Below, one piece after another: positions 1-12,700 of a stretch of DNA of 64,000 nucleotides. Position 1 is the stretch's first letter. Each line of letters begins with the position of its first letter. Source of the DNA: Membranipora membranacea (Eukaryota; Bryozoa; Gymnolaemata; Cheilostomatida; Membraniporidae); assembly GCA_914767715.1 (NCBI GenBank), contig OU612074.1:9129501-9193500 (forward strand), given 5' to 3'. A model generated the notes under the pieces. The model was not told the DNA's origin. It saw only the letters and a program-made list of their open reading frames with translations, and did not search any database. The position numbers were made by a program, and so were the translations under genes.

Positions 1-743
1 GCGACTCAACTTAATGAACCATAACAAACTCAGCAATGTCAAGGTCCGTGAATCGCGCCAGAAGTAAATTTTGTAGTAAATAGTAAAAAGAAAAGTGATT
101 CCACACAAAAATAACATCCTCATACACTTCAAGGTCCTGAATGGGCATCAAACTCCCTTGTAGTAGATTTGGAACCATGTGAATTATAGGTAAGGCATCT
201 ATTCCCCAAATTGAATAACCTTATGGGATGAATTGAATTTGTTTCATTCTCCAAAGCCAAACAAATCTAATCATCAATCAATCAGACCCTGATCAGACCA
301 AGCCTCAAGGAGTCAGACAGAGACAGCTGGTGGTAAATCAGCTTATTTGAATGTTATAGGTTATATGCATAATAGCTAGAAAATAGGCCTATTCAAATCT
401 CTAGTCCTTGGCCCTTCAATATAAATGAGTAAATTTTTGCATCTATCAAATAGTATTACTATTAGGAAGGCCTTGCTTGTTGTTGTGGGCCTGATGATAG
501 TGATAAGCTAGCTATTCTCTCACACTCATCAGGGGAGGGACCATTCTCCCTACATTCACAGATATACTATAGTTCATAATGATAATAGTTTGCTGATTGT
601 GCTGGCAGTGGACCTGGTATACACATACATCATATCTTGTTGTGCGCCTTTTTGTACCCTCTACTTTGTTTTGTAGACTTAGATTTAGACTCTCAGTTAT
701 ATTTATACCCGTAAACGCATAATCCTTACATTGATACTGTAAT
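1..743. other. 5' flank of ATAD5, no gene recognised
   Basis: I see no convincing exon here. Short open frames on the minus strand around 512-811 have no recognisable domain and run antisense across the first ATAD5 exon. The ATAD5 promoter and 5' UTR should lie here, but I could not identify a clear core promoter element by eye. Confidence 0.4.
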
Positions 744-3700
744 ATGGCAACAACATTAGCACGATTCTTCACCATCGTCAAATCAAGGTCTGACTCATCC
801 AGCTCAGGCACTGCAGACCAAAGCAGCGGAGAGCTGAACTCACTATCAGGTAAGACTCGCTACAGAACAATAAGGCTGAATTGGGAATGACTGTACATGG
901 CTGACACAAAAAGGATTAAGCTGTCTGGCACCTGTCACTCAGCTTGTAAGAGTCTCCTTTGTCTTTTAATTTTCCTGCTGATGGTATGGTTAGGCTAGCA
1001 TGAGCTCAAGGAAAAGTTTATTGAACTTACAACTTGAGCCTAAACGTTAGTTCCAATATACATAGGACAGTTCCAATATACATAGGACGCCTAAATGCTC
1101 CATGCATCAATGGTTTTAGAAGTAGCCTGTATGCTTGACATGATTGCAGTTCATGAAGTTGAAGGATTTGAGTCCTATTTTTTCACAGATCTTACGAAGA
1201 CTAAGCAGTCACCTTCACCCCTGCAACAAGACCATCAGCCTAAATCAACCAAAGAAGATAAGGCAGTATTACCAAAATATGAAGTCTCTTCAACTGCTAA
1301 TGTGGAACAAGAAAATGAGGAGGTGAAATATGAGGATTTTGTTAAGGACCTCAGAGGGGATAATAAATTAGCAAAGGAAACTATACAAGAGTCTAAAATC
1401 GTGAGTCTTAGTCTTCTACGCATGTAGGCCTATGTATGTGATAGTCTGAATTTGAAGTTGGCTTATTTCTGAGCTAAATTTTTTTGATAAGTTGGATAAA
1501 TTCAAAGAAGAAAAACGGTACGACCGATTTGGTACATATGTGGGGGACTCTTCACACAAATTGATATAGTTTGCAAATGTGATTGTAGGTCTAAAAGTTT
1601 ATTGCTGTTGTAGACGAATGTAGAGGATTCGGTGCCCTGTGGAGCCACAGTTGAGGAGTCAGGATCATCAACTTATTCTACAGCTGATGAGGCATTCATA
1701 AATAGTTCACAGTCTCTTTCACAGTCTGATACACAGACTCAATCACAGTCTGTCACACAGACTCATTCACAGTGTGATACACAGACTCAATCACAGTCTG
1801 TCACACAGACTCAATCACAGTCTGACACACAGGCTCAATCGCAGTTTGATACACAGACTCAATCACAGTCTGTCACACAGGCTCAATCGCAGTTTGATAC
1901 ACAGGCTCAATCACAGTCTGATACTCAGACTCATTCGCTGTCAAATCCACAGATTGTGAGCTCACCATCTGATGGTGACACACTAACTAAGTCTGAGAAG
2001 CAGACAAAGACTGGTTCATTATCACAGGCTAAACCAGATGTGCAGTCAGGGTCTGTCTCTGAGGCTAAATCCAACTCTGAAAATATTGAAGGTGAGAATT
2101 GTGTGTAATTCAGATCATTGCAAGTCCGAAACCTCTGTAAGTTTCAGTTAATGCCTGCCAGTATGTGGGAGGAAACAGAATATTCCTATTGGATTAATGA
2201 AGGCCACATGTTTTCGGATGACTGAAGCAATCTTGGTTTGGTGGCAAAGTGGCAAATTCCGCTTTACGATAAACATTTATTGTGACTGATTCTTTCATTT
2301 GTATGTGGATAACCTGCGTTTCATGTATTCTCTATAAAGATACATCTGCACAACCATAATGATGCTTCATTTCATAAATATCATTTTAGATCGATATACA
2401 GAGAAATGTCAGAAATCATCACTACGAAACTTTTTCACTGTGAAGAGCAGTGTACATCTTACTACTGCAGTCAAATGTCCATCTCCTAATGTTGCCGGTA
2501 CTAATGTTGAACTGGATCCTCAACCAGAACAACAGGTGCCAGCTGATGATTTAAAGACCACAAAATCACTTCAAACGAAAGAATCTGAGGTCAAAGAGGC
2601 ACCTACAACAGATGGTGAAAATAAGGTACTTTGTCTCCAATAAGTCACATCGAATATTCTATAATTCTTTAATTAGGCGTTATTGATTGAGAAGGCAAAT
2701 ATTTGATGTCTCTGTTTGCCTTTCTCCTGGCAAGAAGTGTTAAAGTGAGTCACACAAAAATAGTCAAAAAATGAGATCTAAAAGACTAATCAGAGATCAA
2801 TCAATGCATGTTGTAGTCAGGTAAAGTTGGTATAGGTATAGTCAGGAAGGAACTTGTCACAAAGTTATGAAAGCTTTGCAGAGGGAAAATGTTGAAAGCT
2901 TGTTAAATTAACAAAAATGTAATATGTGATAATCGTTGCCATGATCCTTATTTTTTAAAGGAATCAAATGATGAGGAAGACAATCAAGGTTTAGATGATA
3001 CGATGAAATCTACCGATGATATGCGGCTGGCTTATGACAATTTTGTATCTATGGTGAGAGAGGGGACGATTAAGATTGATCAAAAAACTCTGATACCCCG
3101 CGTTGCAACTCCTGAATCTAACTCAAAGGAAGACCAGACAATACCGAAGTCAAAAGCTGAAGAGACAAGTGCCCAAACTAAGTCACCAAATGGTAAAACT
3201 AAGCCAAAAGAGAAAACAAAATGTGATGAAGATATGGGTGGAAAGTCGAAGCAGAAAAGTATAGACTCTGTACTAGTAAGCACGGCTTCCGAACCACACC
3301 ATTGTGATAACTCTGCCAAATCAAACAATGATACAGATACCCCTGATGAGGTGTCGAGTCAGAACACGACCGTACTTAGCTTCTCACAAACGCCCAGTGA
3401 GTCTGGGGACCACTGCTGGTCTCAGTCGACTATCGTGAGTAATACAGATGGAAATAATCCTAGCCTCGATACAACGCTACAAGATGAGAGCTTCTCACAA
3501 ATGTCGCAACATAATGATAGTTTATCTCAAAGGTCGGATGCGTCAGACTCAAGTAAAAGGGTAAGCTTGAGAGAAGTTAGGCGGCGACTGAAAGAGAAGC
3601 AGGCAGCTAGTCCTGATAGAAACACTTTGCCGGTTGCGCAGGAGTCTGAGGAGAAACCTGTGAAAAAGAGGCGGGGCAGACCTCCTAAAGCTAAATCTGG

Positions 3701-6700
3701 CCTTTTAAAAGATAGCAATGTGACTGAAAAAGCAAAAGATGTTAAATTGACTGAAATTTCAACTAAAAAATCTGTGAATGATGTGACTGCTTCACCGAAA
3801 AGGCAGCTACGGACTAGAAGGACATTGAAATCTGTTGAGGATTTAAAGACTGAGAGTCAGTCTGATAAACAGTCCGATAGCGGGGCGGGTACTAAGGACA
3901 ACCCTCTTACTCTCTTCTCTGATGAGGATTGTTCACTTAAAATACAACCAGGTAAGCCTAACAATATGGGATTATTGAAACTTATGTATGGAGTGTGTGA
4001 TTTGCTGGCTAAAGTTAATGTGCTTATATGCATTATTGTAGCATACAGAGTAACCAGTGACTTTACCTTGCTAGTCACTGTGCTTTTTAAAACACAACTC
4101 AGTTTGTCAAACTCAAATGAACAACAATAAGTCAAGATCTCAGGGTAGGTGACGGCTACTCTATCGAAGATATATACACTGGGTTTGTTTAATTTTGGTA
4201 ACAATATAGCCAGGCGTTTCAGTTCAGCCTGTGTAACTGACAATTTGACAAGCGTAGTGGTTGGTATTCCAGCTAGACAATTTGTTGGTTGCTGGTTCGA
4301 ATCTTAGTCACTACCCATGCTGCAAATGGAAGTGAGCTCTCCATACATTAGCCTAGCTTGCCCACTCCTACCTTGTAAAGGGGTGCGCTAAGTTATGTGT
4401 ATCTGTGTTCTATGTAATATGTTTCATGTAAAGTAAAGACAGCTGGAGAGATGCTAATAAAAAGTGATTTAAATTTTACATTAACAATAAATTATGTTTG
4501 CTCAAATTAATTCCATTCTCTTTACTCTTTATATAGTATCAGCCTCCAGCTCTACACACAGTTCACCTATAACTAGCCGGGTAAAGAGGAGGCAGAGGAA
4601 GGCTTGTACTCCGAGCTCTCGTCTGAAGAAGAGAAAAATATCCGAGTCTTCCGCTGCTACTGTAGAAGATGATGATATCGTCATGGTTACTGAAGGTTAG
4701 TCACTTAGTATAACCAAAAATACTTGATCCTCACATTCTCCTGGTAGCGGTGGCCTGCCGGAGGCCTAGCTCTATTAAACTTCTCTATCTAATCATGTCC
4801 TCAGCATCCTCTTCACTGAGATAAAGGGATTGGAGATCCGTCCTGATTGTGTCCTTCCATCTATGCTTTGGGCGTCCCCGATTTCTCTTTCCTTCCACTC
4901 TCATCTCATGTACTCTACTGATGTCATCATCTCCCTCTCCTCTCTTCTACACACATTTCCAAACCACTACAACGTTTCTCACTTGATGGAAATATCTCCA
5001 GGTCAAGGTTGATTTGTGAGTCTGTTTATCTACAACTTTCCTGTCTAGCAATTCTTTGATTGCATGATCAAAATATATCATCATATATCATCTCATTATA
5101 GCAAGAATATCAATGATACACAAGTTATGATTATGTTTGTTTTACAGTAAGCAGCCCTTGTAAAGCTCTACGAGAGGAGAGACTTGCTAAGTTAGCTGCC
5201 ATGTCTAATAAATCAGATCATGATAATCTCAAACGTGGTGCTACTGTAATACCCCTATCACAAGCTCAACTATTCCCTACAATACCTCATATAACTCAAC
5301 TTCATAATCAGGTATGTAGCTCACTATCATTAAGAGGTGGTCAGACAGTTTGACTTGTACAAGCTCATGATATCTCAGGGACAGGTTCTTTTTTTTGGTG
5401 TAGAAATTGAATTCTTAGTTAAATTTATCCATGTAGCAAAGGTGATCTAAATACGTTGAGAAACGGAGGAATCACCTACGCCATTGGTTGAAGTTCATTC
5501 AGATTGATTGATTGCTGTTATATGGCATTCAGTATCGTTACTGATAGAATCAAACGCTCACATGAAAATTAAATGGCTCAGCAATAAAATGGCTAGGCTG
5601 AAGCTTGTGAATCATTCATTCAGGCACTGTAATCAGTTATGGTTGTTAATGATCCAAAAGAAATTTAATAATCTTTATAAATTCCAGGATGAAGAGGATG
5701 ATTGTAAGTTGAAGCGTAGCGAGTCTGTTTTTGAGCCGATATCTCCAATCTGTGATCGGCTTCATCTAGATACTACACCTGAAAACGTTATGAAGGTAAG
5801 TTAGCAAAACACAACTCTCAGTGTATACCGTGATTGAGATGTTTGGTCAGCTACAGGAAAGGTGGAGGGGACAAATTATGGGAGAAAGTTTTGCTCATTT
5901 GACAGTGGAAACTACCCCAAGTTGCTGCTAGTGGCATGCCACAAAGATGACAGAATGTAACTACCAGCAATCACTGATAAATGAGCAAAACTATTTTCCT
6001 TTCTGTCGTCGACGTGGAACCAGCAACCTAAGTTTTGGCACCTACACTACCATTCTGTTCTAATCGAAATGCAGCTAGTTGATACTGAAATATGAGTGGT
6101 TTTACAGTGTGGAGAAGATATGTTGTGATGTGTGAAACTTTTTAACCTGCATTCAATGGCTGTTATCTGGGTTAGCTTACATATATTAACCTGGAACTCA
6201 GGTATAATGAATTTTGTGAGATGTACAATTCTTGATTCGGTTTGTTTGACAGGTAAAACAGAGCAAGGCCTCTGTAGGGAAGATAAAGAGAGAGTTGAAG
6301 AGACTGATAGATTTACTACCTCAATATCCTGTCAGTGATGTGTACCAGGCTTTAGGTGAGTAGTCAACCATTCTGTAACACCATTCACACTAGAAAGGCT
6401 TCCAACGCCTTATCTTGGGGTTTTCATAGCCCATGCAATTTTAGCTTTCTTCATTTCAATGCTCTTTGTTTTTTTCTGCAAAGAGAACTATATGACACAA
6501 ATTATAGAGACAATAAAAAAACTTAACACTTCAAATTCTAGCTTAAACTAAATGTTGGCCCTCTGTTCAATGTTTTGAGTTCCTATTATATTTAGCCACG
6601 CTTGTGCCACCATATACATTGCAGTAGAGTTGTCAGTACATCTTCGTAGTGTAGACAACTACCATTTGTACCAAAAGTTTGTTTCATTTTATTTTGGTAT

Positions 6701-9700
6701 CGAGTTATGACCTCTTTTTTCAATTAAGTTCAATTCATCAAATCACTGGTGATTTTAGAATTGATACGATGTGAAAGTTCTCAGGACCAGCTGTGGACGT
6801 CTAAGTACTGCCCGACCTCCTCTGACCACCTGCTAGTGAGTAAGGAGCACATAGATACTGTTAACGAGTGGTTACTAATGTGGAAACGGGATATAAACAG
6901 AGGACAGACTCATCAGAGGAATCCTCAAGCTAAGAAAAAGAAGAAACGAAAAGCTCTCGGATTTATTAACGGTAAGTTTGAGAGTTAAAATGGTAGGTGG
7001 CATCGATGGTTTGGGTTCCCCTGGTTATCTTCGCAAACCAGAGTGGTCTCAGTTTTCTTCAATCGGGCGGTCGCCACTCTTGTTTTGGTTCTCATGCATG
7101 GACAAACCGACCACAACGCTGCGTGTTTTTTTCATTTTTGAAGCAATTTTTCTCAATTATCATATAGTTATTGTAGAAACTTAATACAAAAAATAAATGA
7201 ATAAATATGTATGGAATTTATTGCTAAAATTCAAAAGTCCGCAGGATTAGTTGTGCATTTAATTCAGACTTGCGATGTACGCTGGTACTATTCTTCATTT
7301 ATGCTTTTTTTTTCACACACTCATGATAAAATATTCTCTGTAATTCTCAATCCAACCGTTGGAAATTGACATTGATCAAGCAAAAGGTAATGGTCGCTGT
7401 ACTTCAAAGATGTGTCTCACCACCCCATTACTATTATACTTTGTCTGGATGCTCTCCAGATGGTGAGAGCGGAGATGAAGGGACTGATGAAGTCTCACAT
7501 CGTACCCCTATACTTGTGATGAGCGGAGAACCCGGACTAGGAAAGACCACTTGTGTATACGCTATGTCCTCATCTCAGGATTTCAAGGTAAGTCTGTCCA
7601 AGTGTTGCCCAATCTTAACATGTATTAGCATGTGTATTTTACTTGAACATACATACCTGGAATTCCTTTGGAGTAAGGTATTTCAAAACGATTTATCACA
7701 TGTTACCTCGCTCTCTCTCTCTCGTATTTATGTACAGCCTGATCAAACATTGATGTACATTCATGTAAGATGACATCTCTAGCAGGTCCAACACAATTTG
7801 AACGATAAGGTGAAGTTTCCTCCAAATGTTGTTACACTGCCTCTTTCGATATTTCAATCTTAGAGTGCTTAATATTTTATATAACAACGGAGTGGGCTAT
7901 AAGCTGTGACCTTCCATGTTTTTAGAATTTTTCTATGACTCTTCTTATATGTATACAGTCTGATCTAATATTGAACAGAAAATGACGGCATGTCTTAAAT
8001 TGCGCAATATTTTATATAACGGCAGAGCTGTGCACTTCCATGTTGGGAGACTTTTTGCGAGGACTCGGTAGAAAATTCCTTTTCATATATTATATAATAT
8101 ATTATATATTATTTTGTATACTATATATTATTATTATTATATATTTCTCAGGTGTTTGAGATTAACCCGTCTGTGTTAAGAACAACTAAGACTATAATGG
8201 AGACAGTTCATGAATCCACACAATCACAGAGGGTGCTTAAGGGGAAGGGCATATCTATAGATCAAATGTTTGATAATTTAGATAAAGGTGAGTGCTACCA
8301 CTCTGGTCAAGTAAACTGAAGTTGCTTCCCCTTGTACAATAAGAGCATAACTCCTAACAACTTTACATTCAGAGATTAAGTCAATAAAATGAATGATGAA
8401 GATGAGTTGATGGATAGCTACTTAAAAATGTGTTGTATGTAAATGACGACTTTAGTGGCAGCTCATAGAGAGGCATGGGAAAGGAAGTACATCTCATATT
8501 CGCAACCTGCAACAGTACAAGTAAGAGTGAATTAGAATAACAATATTTCCTGAAACCCCCATTACTATACATGTTTATTGACTGGCTAATTGTTCATTGC
8601 AGAAACAAAGAAAAAAACACAGGCCAGTGCAATCAAGTCTTTCTTTGCTAATGTGAAAACTAAGAAGAAACCAGAGGAACCGACGGAAGGTATGTACTGA
8701 AGAGAGATCTACTCACAAATCAATATTGTTGGATGTTTTTTTATTTATTTGATGGAGATTGATTGGAAGCAATAAATTTCCTGGTCAAAAAACGCTTTGA
8801 TATTAGATTTAGTCCAATCTCACCAACCAGCAGTCTATTATTTAAAAACTTGATCCTCTTACTGCATTCAGTTTGGTAATAACTAATAAGTAATTTGGTC
8901 GTCTTGCTGTTAAAATTTGATAGTAATTTCAAATATTGGAATACAGTAAGATAAAATACATTGAAATACAATAAAATACAATAAGTAATCATACAGTGCA
9001 GTTCACTTAATTGAAACCTCAAAGGACCACAAAAATTTGTCCTAATTAAGCATTGTCTGTATTAAGTGACATTAGAATGCATAGAGATCTGGCTGAAGGG
9101 TCCAATTATCCTTGTCTGAATTAAGGTAATGTCAAAGACCGATCCGGATATCAACATATCATATACCGTTGGAAAGCTGCCGAGCTACTGAAAATGAATT
9201 CCTGAACAAAAACTTGATTCGATGACGTTGTGTCATTTTAGGGAGGAAATGAGGCAGAAAACGCTCTTTTTGTCAATGCAGATTGATCAGTCAAATTAAT
9301 TGCAAGAAATTTCAAAACAGGTGGAATGTATACTTAGAGATTGCGTTCATCGTAAAATTTGATTTTCTTTGATATATGACTAGTCTAAATTGACTATTTA
9401 CGTAACGCCATACAACCCATTTTTTTGTGAGGCCGTGAAAATATGTGAAATTTCAATCATTATTTCACAACAGATCATAGGCTCGAATCAAAATTAATTA
9501 CGATTTTCTCTTAGAGTACTCTTCAAATGTCATACACATTGACTTTCAAAAAATTAGCTTGCATATTGCAATGGCAGTAGACTCTCGAATACGGCTAATA
9601 TTTTCGCCACCTTTGCATAATGCCAAACATGCAGTCCAAATAACCATTATTGTGGCCAAACAAAGTTTTTTTTGAAAGTTCTCACATACGAAGCCGCTTT

Positions 9701-12700
9701 CATTAACCATGGTGCACACAGGAAATACCAACATAATTTTTCATCGCATCTTCATTTTTCTTGAATTTAACGCAAAAGAATGTCAAAAAGCAGCTATTTT
9801 TAGGGACTTTTGAGGTCTTTTTAGGGACTTTTGAGGTGTTTTTTGGCATTCTTTTGCGTTAAATTCAAGAAAAATGAAGATGCAATGAAAACTTATGTTG
9901 GCATTTCTTGTGTGCACCATGGTTAATGAAAGCTGCTTCGTATGTGAGAACTTTCAAAAAAACTTTGTTTGGCCACAATAATGGTTATTTGGACAGCATG
10001 TTTGGCGTTATGCAAAGGTGGCGAAAATATTAGCCGTATTAGAGAGTCTACTGTCATTGCTATATGCAAGCTAATTTTTTGAAAGTCAATGTGTATGACA
10101 TTTGAAGATTACTCTAAGAGAAAATCATAATTAATTTTGATTCGAGCCTATGATCTTTTGTGGATTAATGATTGAAATTTCACATATTTTCATGGCTTCA
10201 CAAAAAAATGCGTTGTATGGCGTGACGTAAAAAGTCAATTTAGACTAGTCATATATCAGAGAAAATCAAATTTTATGATGATCACAATCTCTAAGTATAC
10301 ATTCCACATGTTTTGAAATTTTTTGCAATTAATTTGACTCCGCCATCTGCATTGACAAAAACAGCGTTTTTTGCCTCATTTCCTCCCTAAAATGACACAA
10401 CGTCATCGAATCAAGTTTTTGTTCAGGTGTTCATTTTCAGTAGCTCGGCAACTTTCCAACGGTATATGATATGTTGATATTCGGATCGGTCTTTGACATT
10501 ACCTTAAATGGAGCTTTGAATTATTAAGTCTGAATAAACCAGCTTACACTGTTTACAGATATAAATGTTGTCCCTGCTGTCGATGATCAGTCGACTAAAA
10601 AGAGGAGAGGACGTAAGAGAGATATCAGTGAGTCATCGGATACTCAGACTGATGACGACACAACGTCGACAGCGTCATCATCTGAAGATAAGCTGAGCCT
10701 GTCCAAGCTATCACTTATATTCTTTGATGAGGTGGGTAGAAATTAATGCTCATATCTTATAAAGTTTTAAAAACCCAGTAACTATGATACTATTCTTAGT
10801 TTTGAGAATTGTAAGTCAGTCTTGGCCTAGAACAAGTTTGATCCAGTTTTCCTGCAATCCAGTGACTCCCCCTTCACTTGTCACGCTGCGGTTAGCCAAT
10901 GTGTTGCAACTCAGAGCCAACACATCAAACTTGGTCCAGTTTTGACCAAAACCAGCTCAGCAACACAGTAATTCACTCACACCCTACGTGAGACAGCTCT
11001 CACGGAACAACGCAATACATAACTCTGGCTTTACCAATATGTGAACAGAGTGTTTATCCCTGTATCTGGCTTGTGTTGCTTGTCGCTTATTTGATGGTAT
11101 TATCTCAAATCTTTTAGTATCATAATACTTTAAACGGAGGTCACTGCATGCCCCACACTGATGATGGATACACTATTATTGCATGTATATCTCAGATCGA
11201 TAGAGAGTAAACTAATTCACTTAATATGAGTGCCATCAGAAGGAATTGGGCGAGAAGGCCCGAGTTCTATTTTACCAATTAGGGGTGGGTACATGTTAGG
11301 AACTCATACTAAATTGACTCTTATGACCAGATATACACATGATAATAGTGTAGTCTCAATGTCAGTGTGGCATACACGTATACGTCTCTAACTCATGAGC
11401 TTACCTACTTTATTTTCAGGCTGATATATCTTTCGAGGATGATAAAGGATTTCATGACACGATCAGAATATTAGGACAGCAAGCTAAGAAGCCTATTATA
11501 CTGACATGTCAGTCTACACGATTCCTCAAATCACTGGATGTAGAATATACTCATGTTCATATGACTCCATACCTCAATGTAAGTACTGACTCATCAGTGG
11601 GCTCTGTATGAATAATTTGGTTAGTTTTGGTGTATGGATATCCCACAATGCAACTTGGGGTCAAACTTTGAAAGAGGTTGATAACTAGGATCACCTCAAA
11701 CTCGTCATATGGTGATCAAATTATATCTTAATTGTTTGTCAATTATACTGTAGGGCTGGGGTACCTCAACACCAAGTTTGTCCTTGACTCTTTGTGGCCA
11801 ACAGTGACCTTCATTCGAATGCACACATGCGAAAGCTATTTGCAAAATTCTGATTAGCGAAGTCAACTTTCAAGACAGCCAGTCTTTGTTTTCTAGTGTA
11901 GGTAATTTTTTTACACAAACCTTATCTACACTGTTACCTGCATCTCTATTTTATAGTCTGAGGTGGCGGCCTATCTGTGTCTGATATGCCTAGTCGAGGG
12001 CGAAGTCTCAGACTACATAGCCATGTTAGATCTAGTCAACAAATATAAATGTGATATCAGGAAATGTATACATCACATACAGTATCTCGTGTCTAGTGGA
12101 GGGTTGGTCAAAAATAACAAACAGAGAATTAAGGTGGGCCTTTCTTAATTGTGTTTTTCCCAAATATACTGCGGCATGTTGATGAAAGCTTCAATGCTGG
12201 TTCTCACAACAACAAAAACTATGATGAGTTATTGAGTGTGGATAAAGTGAGGTTCCATTTTGCTTTGTCAGCTTTTATTTTGGTTGTTGTCTTCTCATTG
12301 AGCCAAGTACCTTTGGTAGGATAACTCAAAAGTGCAAAACAAAATTGCAAAAATATACAAATGCTTAGATGAGAAGATTTATGTAGACAGTTGTGTGATA
12401 TGAGTGGAAAAGCCTCATCAACATTGATTTGAGCATCATGAAATATTGCTCCGTGAATATGAACATTGAATATCCGTTTATAAATAGCGTATTATTTGGT
12501 TTTCACACAAAAGACCTGTAAGGGGTCAACTTCAGAAGGTGAGAACAGTATACGCTGAATATTTCATTTCAGTTCATTAATTTGAAGATCGAAAATCATT
12601 TGATATCAAAATATTTCTTTGACCAACAGAAGCCCAGTAAGGGGTCGGCTTCAGAAGATGAGAATAGTATCCAGAATTTGTGTAAAGCTTATAGATATCA

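Larger units (their letters stand above)
7460..11578 (+). other. ATAD5 AAA+ ATPase core, exons 11-15
   Basis: Exon 11 (7460-7587) carries the P-loop GEPGLGKTT. Exon 12 (8152-8287) begins VFEINPSV and contains HESTQSQ, matching the segment just after Walker A in ATAD5. Exon 13 (8603-8689) has a short PIP-like stretch AIKSFF. Exon 14 (10559-10731) ends in LSLIFFDE, and exon 15 (11420-11578) continues ADISFEDDKGF and KKPIILTC. The Walker B reads FFDEAD; from memory the vertebrate sequence there is closer to FEEVD. Introns here are large because of transposon insertion. Confidence 0.85.

Noticed and set aside
9546-9734. Open frame in the foldback arm as a transposase
   Set aside because: Only 62 codons, mirrored in the other arm with changes, and no transposase motif.
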